Assembly: GCA_001800945.1 (NCBI GenBank)
Contig: MGWJ01000065.1
Coordinates: 1-10,203 of the forward strand
Source: Flavobacteria bacterium RIFCSPLOWO2_12_FULL_31_7
GTDB lineage: Bacteria > Bacteroidota > Bacteroidia > Flavobacteriales > Flavobacteriaceae
Reading direction: 5' to 3'
Length of the DNA: 10,203 bases
Part shown: piece by piece, positions 5,753 through 10,203 of the stretch
Numbering within the stretch: the first letter of the stretch is position 1
Layout of the letters: every line of letters begins with the position of its first letter
Notes under the pieces: model-generated
Databases searched by the model: none
The model's input: the letters and a program-made list of their open reading frames with translations, nothing else
What the model was told of the DNA's origin: nothing
Position numbers and translations under genes: made by a program

Positions 5753-7997
5753 CACAGTTTCTCTAAAATATTCCGCATTAATTATAAGTGTAATTAGTAT
5801 TTTTTCTATTTCTGGTGGTGGAGATGACGAATCGTATTGGACAAATTATAATTCGTCTTTCGCGCCTGAAGCATTTGTAGACGATGAATCATATGAACCA
5901 TTATTTTATTCCACTGATATGTTTTATGGTTATGATAATTATATGCAAGGTCATTCCTATCGATTTGTTGATACTCAAGTAAAAGAATGGAATACGTATT
6001 TAGAGAATCAAATATCTAAAGAAACTTTAAATGTTATTATTGGAACTGATTCCTTGAATGATGTGGTGGCTAAAGTTTGTTCAGCAATTAAAACGAATAA
6101 ACCGAATGGAGCAAGCAGAAAGTATAATCTAGAAAACGTGAAAACAAAACATTTTTTCGAGTTTATTAATTTGGCAAAATCTCTAGAAGAGGCAACAAAT
6201 TTTTACCCTGATTGGGATTATAAAACGGATACGTATTCGGAATCAACTAAAATTAAAACAAGTGTTGTTAAGAAAATTGAGAAATTGTATAATGAAACGA
6301 CAGACAATTTTCTAAAAGAGAAATATTGGTTTTTAACCATTAAAGCTTCTTTTTATTCTGAAAATAGAAGTAATGCGATAAGTTTTTTTAACGGAACTTC
6401 TGCTAAAGTTGAAAAAGGAATTAGTTACTACAGGGCTTTGTCTTATTTGGCTGGTATAAATTATGCCCAAAAGAAATATGCATTGTCTAATTACCAATTT
6501 GCAGTAGTGTTCGAAAATTGTCCAATTTTACGAAAAGAAGCAATTTTTGATTTTAAACCACAAGAAACAAAAGATTTTAACGAATCTTTAAATATGGCAA
6601 AAAGTATAGAGGAAAAAGCGGCATTATGGACACTTTATGGATATTATGCAGATCCTGTTGAAGCTATTGCAAAAGTTTATGAACTCGATCCGAAAAATAA
6701 ACATTTGACTTATTTGTTAACCCGTGCTGTAAATATTGAAGAGAACAATTTAAACCATACAGAATATGTAAAATACACATTAAAATCTTATGTTAACGAA
6801 AGTAAGTTAGATAAAAAGTTGTATGCACTAGTAACGGAAATTGCTCAAACAAATAACACGATGAATCCATATATGTGGGATATTGTTGCTGGGTATTTTG
6901 AAACATTAAAAGGGAATTATTCAAAAGCTACTACGCATTTAAATGAAGCTAAAAAAACCGCTCCGCAGAAAGCTTTAGTCCAAAATCAGATTAAGTTATT
7001 TGCCATTTTTAATCAGGTTTCTAAAACTAAAGTATTAAATCCTCAAACTGAAAATGAATTGCTTCCGAATTTAGTTTGGCTTTATAACTATAACAAGCAA
7101 ATTCAAAATAGTACAGAATATTATTCCAAAGAAACTTCAGATGAAGAGATGAAACTAAGAACTGATTTTTTAGTAAGTTGGTCGCGTAGTTATATTTCTA
7201 ATCTTTATAAAAAACAAAATAATGAAGTAATGTCTGAACTTTTTTCTAGAGAAGATAACTATTATGCAAAAAAGGAAAGACTAGAAAAAATGCAAACTTA
7301 TTTCTTAGAAAATAAAAATACTGCTTGGGATAAATTGGCACAATCATTATATACAATTACGCTTGACGATATTTACGAATATAATGGGATTATGTTTGCT
7401 TATAATAATCAAATTGACGAAGCTATTGACGAATTTAAAAAATGTAAAAAGTTAGATACCTTATACGGGAATCCTTTTAATGGAAAAATAATGGATTGTA
7501 TTGATTGTGATCACAATGCAAAACAAAAAACAAAATATACCAAATTGACTTTTATGCAAAAAGTTAAAGAAATTCAAGATCATGTTGCAAATGATGTGGA
7601 AACATATTCAGGTAATATTTTATTAGGAAATGCGTTTTATAATATGTCACATTACGGAAATGCTAGATTATTTTATAACAATCCAATTGTAGATCAATAT
7701 GGAAATTATATTGATGAGGAATATAGTGATATGTTGTACAATAATTCTCAAACTGAATATTACTATAAAAAGGCATTAAGTGTCGCTCAAAATGATGAAG
7801 AAAAAGCCAAAGCTACTTTTCTTTTAACTAAGATTGAACGAAATAAATTCTATCTTTCCAAACAATATGTTCCAGATGAAGTAGATTTTATTACTTTTAA
7901 GGGCTATAAAACGTTAATGCAAAATTATTCTAATACTAAATACTATCAGGAAGTGATAAATGAATGCGGGTATTTTAGTCGGGTTGCTGATCAATAA
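5736..7997 (+). CDS. Large exported helical-repeat (TPR-like) protein
   Basis: The product is 753 residues, unrecognised beyond its architecture. A hydrophobic signal (Tyr12 to Ile25, YSALIISVISIFSI) is followed by Ser26 and GGGDDESYW. This looks like a lipoprotein signal in which the lipid-accepting Cys is replaced by Ser26 (TCT at 5811-5813). Next come an aromatic/acidic segment (FAPEAFVDDESYEPLF, 42-57) and then alpha-helical repeats resembling degenerate TPR units, for example around 305-330, 385-410 and 550-575 (YNNQIDEAIDEFKKCKKLD). A CIDCDH motif at 588-593 could bind metal. No enzymatic motif is visible. The ATG at 5736 is chosen because it directly precedes the signal sequence, although it lies inside the upstream lipoprotein gene. 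It probably forms an envelope complex with the two neighbouring operon products. The role is unknown. Confidence 0.75.
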   Translation: MSTIFSTVSLKYSALIISVISIFSISGGGDDESYWTNYNSSFAPEAFVDDESYEPLFYSTDMFYGYDNYMQGHSYRFVDTQVKEWNTYLENQISKETLNVIIGTDSLNDVVAKVCSAIKTNKPNGASRKYNLENVKTKHFFEFINLAKSLEEATNFYPDWDYKTDTYSESTKIKTSVVKKIEKLYNETTDNFLKEKYWFLTIKASFYSENRSNAISFFNGTSAKVEKGISYYRALSYLAGINYAQKKYALSNYQFAVVFENCPILRKEAIFDFKPQETKDFNESLNMAKSIEEKAALWTLYGYYADPVEAIAKVYELDPKNKHLTYLLTRAVNIEENNLNHTEYVKYTLKSYVNESKLDKKLYALVTEIAQTNNTMNPYMWDIVAGYFETLKGNYSKATTHLNEAKKTAPQKALVQNQIKLFAIFNQVSKTKVLNPQTENELLPNLVWLYNYNKQIQNSTEYYSKETSDEEMKLRTDFLVSWSRSYISNLYKKQNNEVMSELFSREDNYYAKKERLEKMQTYFLENKNTAWDKLAQSLYTITLDDIYEYNGIMFAYNNQIDEAIDEFKKCKKLDTLYGNPFNGKIMDCIDCDHNAKQKTKYTKLTFMQKVKEIQDHVANDVETYSGNILLGNAFYNMSHYGNARLFYNNPIVDQYGNYIDEEYSDMLYNNSQTEYYYKKALSVAQNDEEKAKATFLLTKIERNKFYLSKQYVPDEVDFITFKGYKTLMQNYSNTKYYQEVINECGYFSRVADQ

Positions 7998-8005
7998 TTA
8001 TCAAT

Positions 8006-8683
8006 ATGAAAAAAATACTATTTATGTTTTTTTTATTTTTAAGTGCGACTACTTTTTCTCAAACCAATTTTGAAAAAGCAGAAAAACTGTTTAAAGAAAA
8101 AAAATATGCAGAAGCCAAAGGCTTGTTTGAAAGTTATTTAAAATCGGTTCCTAATCACCAGAAAACTATTGAATATTTAGGTGATATTGCTGGAAGTTCT
8201 AAATTGTGGGATGTTGCCATTGAGTATTATAAAAAACTAAAAAATTCGAATCCAAATAGCGCCAATTATTGGTTTAAATACGGTGGTGCGATGGGAATGA
8301 AGGCAAAGTCTGTCAATAAGTTTAAAGCTGTAGGTATGATTGATGATATCGAAACGGCCTTCTTAAAAGCAGCTTCATTAGATAAAAAACACATTGAAAC
8401 TCGATGGGCTTTAGTTGTTTTATATATAGAATTACCCGGAATTATTGGTGGTAGTGAAAAAAAAGCTACCAAATATGCCGATGAACTTTTAGCCATTTCA
8501 AAAGTAGATGGATATTTAGCAAAAGGTTATATTGATGTATATTATAAAAGGTATAAAGCCGCTGAAGTAAATTTACTAAAAGCACATCAAATTGGGAAGT
8601 CGGCAACTACTTATGCCAAACTTCACGATTTGTATTTGAATAAATTAAAAGATAAAGCAAAAGCACAAAACTTAAAAAAATAA
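8006..8683 (+). CDS. Secreted tetratricopeptide-repeat protein
   Basis: The product is 225 residues with a signal peptide (1-19, MKKILFMFFLFLSATTFSQ) followed by TPR helices. The first repeat is FEKAEKLFKEKKYAEAKGLFESYLKSVPN (22-50), a second unit lies at about 54-84, and a third follows the AFLKAASLDKKHIETRWALVVLY segment (118-140). The motif LPGIIGGSEKKATKYADELL (143-162) is shared by a widespread group of small bacterial TPR proteins whose function is not known. The C-terminal repeat (about 168-196, YIDVYYKRYKAAEVNLLKA) ends in a Lys-rich tail. The protein is probably periplasmic, serving as a scaffold. It starts 8 bases after the preceding stop, so it completes the operon that begins at 4778. 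There is no lipobox. Confidence 0.85.
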   Translation: MKKILFMFFLFLSATTFSQTNFEKAEKLFKEKKYAEAKGLFESYLKSVPNHQKTIEYLGDIAGSSKLWDVAIEYYKKLKNSNPNSANYWFKYGGAMGMKAKSVNKFKAVGMIDDIETAFLKAASLDKKHIETRWALVVLYIELPGIIGGSEKKATKYADELLAISKVDGYLAKGYIDVYYKRYKAAEVNLLKAHQIGKSATTYAKLHDLYLNKLKDKAKAQNLKK

Positions 8684-8705
8684 CCAAAAATTAAGTTCCA
8701 AAATC

Positions 8706-8737
8706 AATTGGAATTTAGAATTTTAAAAATTGGAATT
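8706..8737. repeat. Direct repeat AATTGGAATT x2 upstream of mpl
   Basis: AATTGGAATT occurs at 8706-8715 and again at 8728-8737, a 22-base period close to two helical turns, ending 5 bases before the mpl start. TTCCAA at 8696-8701 can pair with either TTGGAA. No clear TAnnTTTG promoter is visible in this 59-base gap, so mpl may be read through from upstream. The repeat could be an operator or chance in AT-rich DNA. Confidence 0.35.
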
Positions 8738-8742
8738 ATCAA

Positions 8743-10098
8743 ATGCGTACACATTTCATAGCGATTGGCGGAGCTGCCATGCACAATTTAGCATTAGCCT
8801 TACACAATAAAGGATATCAAGTTACAGGTAGCGACGATGCTATTTTTGAACCCTCAAAATCTCGATTAGAAAAGAAAGGATTATTGCCGGCTGAAATGGG
8901 TTGGTTTCCAGAAAAAATTACGTCAGATATTGAAGCAATTATTTTAGGAATGCACGCGAAAGCCGATAATCCAGAATTGCTAAAAGCACAAGAATTAGGT
9001 TTGAAAATTTATTCGTATCCTGAGTTTTTATACGAACAATCTAAAAATAAAACACGAGTTGTAATCGGTGGTTCACACGGAAAAACAACAATTACTTCTA
9101 TGATTTTACATGTGATGCATTATCATAATATAGAAGTAGATTATATGGTTGGCGCACAATTAGAAGGTTTTGATACGATGGTTCATTTAACTGAAACGAA
9201 TGATTTTATTGTGTTAGAGGGTGATGAATATTTGTCTTCTCCAATGGACAGACGACCAAAATTCCACTTATATCAGCCAAATATCGCTTTGCTTTCAGGA
9301 ATTGCTTGGGATCATATTAACGTTTTTCCAACTTTTGAAAATTATGTAGAACAATTTAGTATTTTCACTTCGCAAATTACAAATGGTGGTATTTTAATTT
9401 ATAATGAAGAAGATGCAACTGTAAAAAAAGTGGCTGAAGAAACTACGAATCCAATTCGTAAAATTGCCTACCAAACTCCAAGTTATTCGGTTGAAAACGG
9501 AACCACTTTGTTGGATACACCAGAAGGCCCAATGCCGATTGCCGTTTTTGGAGCTCATAATTTAAATAATTTAGCTGGTGCGAAATGGATTTGCCAATGC
9601 ATGGGCGTAGATGAAGTTGATTTTTACGAAGCAATTGCGAGTTTCAAAGGCGCAAGTAAACGTTTAGAGAAAATTGCAGAAAGCAGTAATAAAGTGGCTT
9701 ATAAAGACTTTGCGCATTCACCAAGTAAAGTTTCGGCGACAACAAAAGCGGTGAAATCGCAATACCCAGATAGAAAATTAATTGCTTGTTTAGAGTTACA
9801 CACTTACAGTAGTTTAAATGCCGAATTCTTAAAAGAGTACGAAGGTGCTTTAGATGCAGCAGATGTTGCTGTAGTTTTTTATTCGCCAGATGCTGTAAAA
9901 ATTAAGCAATTAGACGAAGTTTCATACGAACAAATCGCACAATCATTCAACAGAAAAGATTTAATCATTTATACGAATCCAATCGAATTTAAAGAGTATT
10001 TGTTTAGTCAAGATTTCAATAATTCCGCTTTACTTCTAATGAGTTCAGGAAATTATGGTGGCTTAAATTTTGATGAAGTGAGTCAATTAATAAATTAG
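8743..10098 (+). CDS. mpl: UDP-N-acetylmuramate:L-alanyl-gamma-D-glutamyl-meso-diaminopimelate ligase (Mpl)
   Basis: The product is 451 residues, close to the 457 of the E. coli enzyme. It is an ATP-dependent Mur ligase family member that rejoins the recovered tripeptide L-Ala-gamma-D-Glu-meso-DAP to UDP-MurNAc in cytoplasmic murein recycling. The N-terminal Rossmann-like UDP-MurNAc domain begins HFIAIGGAAMHNLALAL. The P-loop is GSHGKTT at 110-116. Other signatures are LEGDEYLSS (158-166), WDHINVFPTFENY (189-201), FGAHNLNNLAGA (269-280), GASKRLE (303-309) and DFAHSPSKV (322-330), the last typical of Mpl. MurC, the biosynthetic paralogue, would be the main alternative, but GGAAMHNLALAL and the DFAHSPSKV region favour Mpl. 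The gene follows the TPR operon by 59 bases without a clear promoter and ends at a strong terminator. The start ATG immediately precedes the nucleotide-binding strand. Confidence 0.93.
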   Translation: MRTHFIAIGGAAMHNLALALHNKGYQVTGSDDAIFEPSKSRLEKKGLLPAEMGWFPEKITSDIEAIILGMHAKADNPELLKAQELGLKIYSYPEFLYEQSKNKTRVVIGGSHGKTTITSMILHVMHYHNIEVDYMVGAQLEGFDTMVHLTETNDFIVLEGDEYLSSPMDRRPKFHLYQPNIALLSGIAWDHINVFPTFENYVEQFSIFTSQITNGGILIYNEEDATVKKVAEETTNPIRKIAYQTPSYSVENGTTLLDTPEGPMPIAVFGAHNLNNLAGAKWICQCMGVDEVDFYEAIASFKGASKRLEKIAESSNKVAYKDFAHSPSKVSATTKAVKSQYPDRKLIACLELHTYSSLNAEFLKEYEGALDAADVAVVFYSPDAVKIKQLDEVSYEQIAQSFNRKDLIIYTNPIEFKEYLFSQDFNNSALLLMSSGNYGGLNFDEVSQLIN

Positions 10099-10124
10099 AC
10101 AATTAGCCAATATGTCAATTTATA

Positions 10125-10165
10125 AAACCCTCCAAGAATTTTGAATTCTTGGAGGGTTTGTTTTT
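10125..10165. terminator. Strong bidirectional terminator after mpl
   Basis: A perfect 16-bp stem (10125-10140 with 10144-10159) is closed by a TTG loop, with a GC-rich half CCCTCC/GGAGGG, and is followed by GTTTTT on the + strand. On the minus strand the stem is followed by TAT after AAAA complements (a TTTTATA run), so it could also stop transcription from the opposite side. Confidence 0.9.
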
Positions 10166-10203
10166 ATTTTCCATATTGAAAATGCCCTACAATTTTATAA
10201 CTA
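10164..10203 (-). CDS. Possible 3' end of a convergent gene (fragment)
   Basis: On the minus strand, one frame is open from the window edge through twelve codons, reading SYKIVGHFQYGK, and stops with TAA at 10164-10166, immediately beside the shared terminator. The other two minus frames hit stops within this short stretch. The placement of a stop next to a bidirectional terminator fits the end of a convergent gene, but twelve codons carry little evidence. Confidence 0.3.
   Translation of the reverse strand, partial: SYKIVGHFQYGK

Noticed and set aside
8266..8496. Antisense open frame in the small TPR gene
   Set aside because: The sense frame carries a clear signal peptide and TPR motifs; the antisense frame has neither.
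1..10203. CRISPR array, tRNA, rRNA, insertion sequence, phage or defence system
   Set aside because: No regularly spaced repeats, cloverleaf, terminal inverted repeats with transposase, or nuclease/effector motifs were found by reading the window.

Overview
The window is AT-rich, has almost no Shine-Dalgarno sequences but A-rich start regions, and carries TAnnTTTG-type -7 promoter boxes. Its proteins include a TonB-dependent receptor with a carboxypeptidase-regulatory-like N-terminal domain, a DUF1761 protein and an HYC_CC_PP-type tail. Together these point to a Bacteroidota chromosome, most likely Flavobacteriaceae (Flavobacterium-like). All confidently called genes are on the + strand. No IS element, tRNA, rRNA, CRISPR array or phage gene was seen, and no stretch without a gene exceeds about 120 bases.

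Layout. (1) 1-3024 is a probable heavy-metal handling module. It comprises the 3' end of a small HYC_CC_PP-like protein, a 761-residue TonB-dependent receptor with a Cys-Cys pair at the start of its plug, and a small secreted heavy-metal-associated (HMA) protein with a CxxC site and a C-terminal Cys-Cys pair. The 118-base gap before the HMA gene holds two inverted repeats. (2) 3086-3568 is a four-helix DUF1761 membrane protein with its own promoter-like box and a terminator at 3591-3616. (3) 3622-4692 is a FemAB/GNAT-like acyltransferase, probably starting at a TTG codon. Its promoter -7 box appears to lie inside the preceding terminator hairpin. (4) 4778-8683 is a tight three-gene operon behind a good Bacteroidota promoter. 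It encodes a lipoprotein with TIM-barrel-like features, a large helical-repeat exported protein that overlaps it by 17 bases, and a small secreted TPR protein 8 bases further on. (5) 8743-10098 is mpl, the murein tripeptide recycling ligase, ending at a strong bidirectional terminator. The last 40 bases may be the tail of a convergent gene.

How the genes work together. The first module plausibly captures a metal ion or its chelate at the outer membrane and passes it to a periplasmic carrier. The lipoprotein/TPR operon looks like an uncharacterised cell-envelope assembly. mpl and possibly the acyltransferase touch peptidoglycan metabolism. The most unusual points are the shared Cys-pair signature of the metal module, the overlapping terminator and promoter at 3591-3616, and the lipobox-like site at residue 26 of the 5736 gene, where a serine sits where a lipoprotein would have cysteine.
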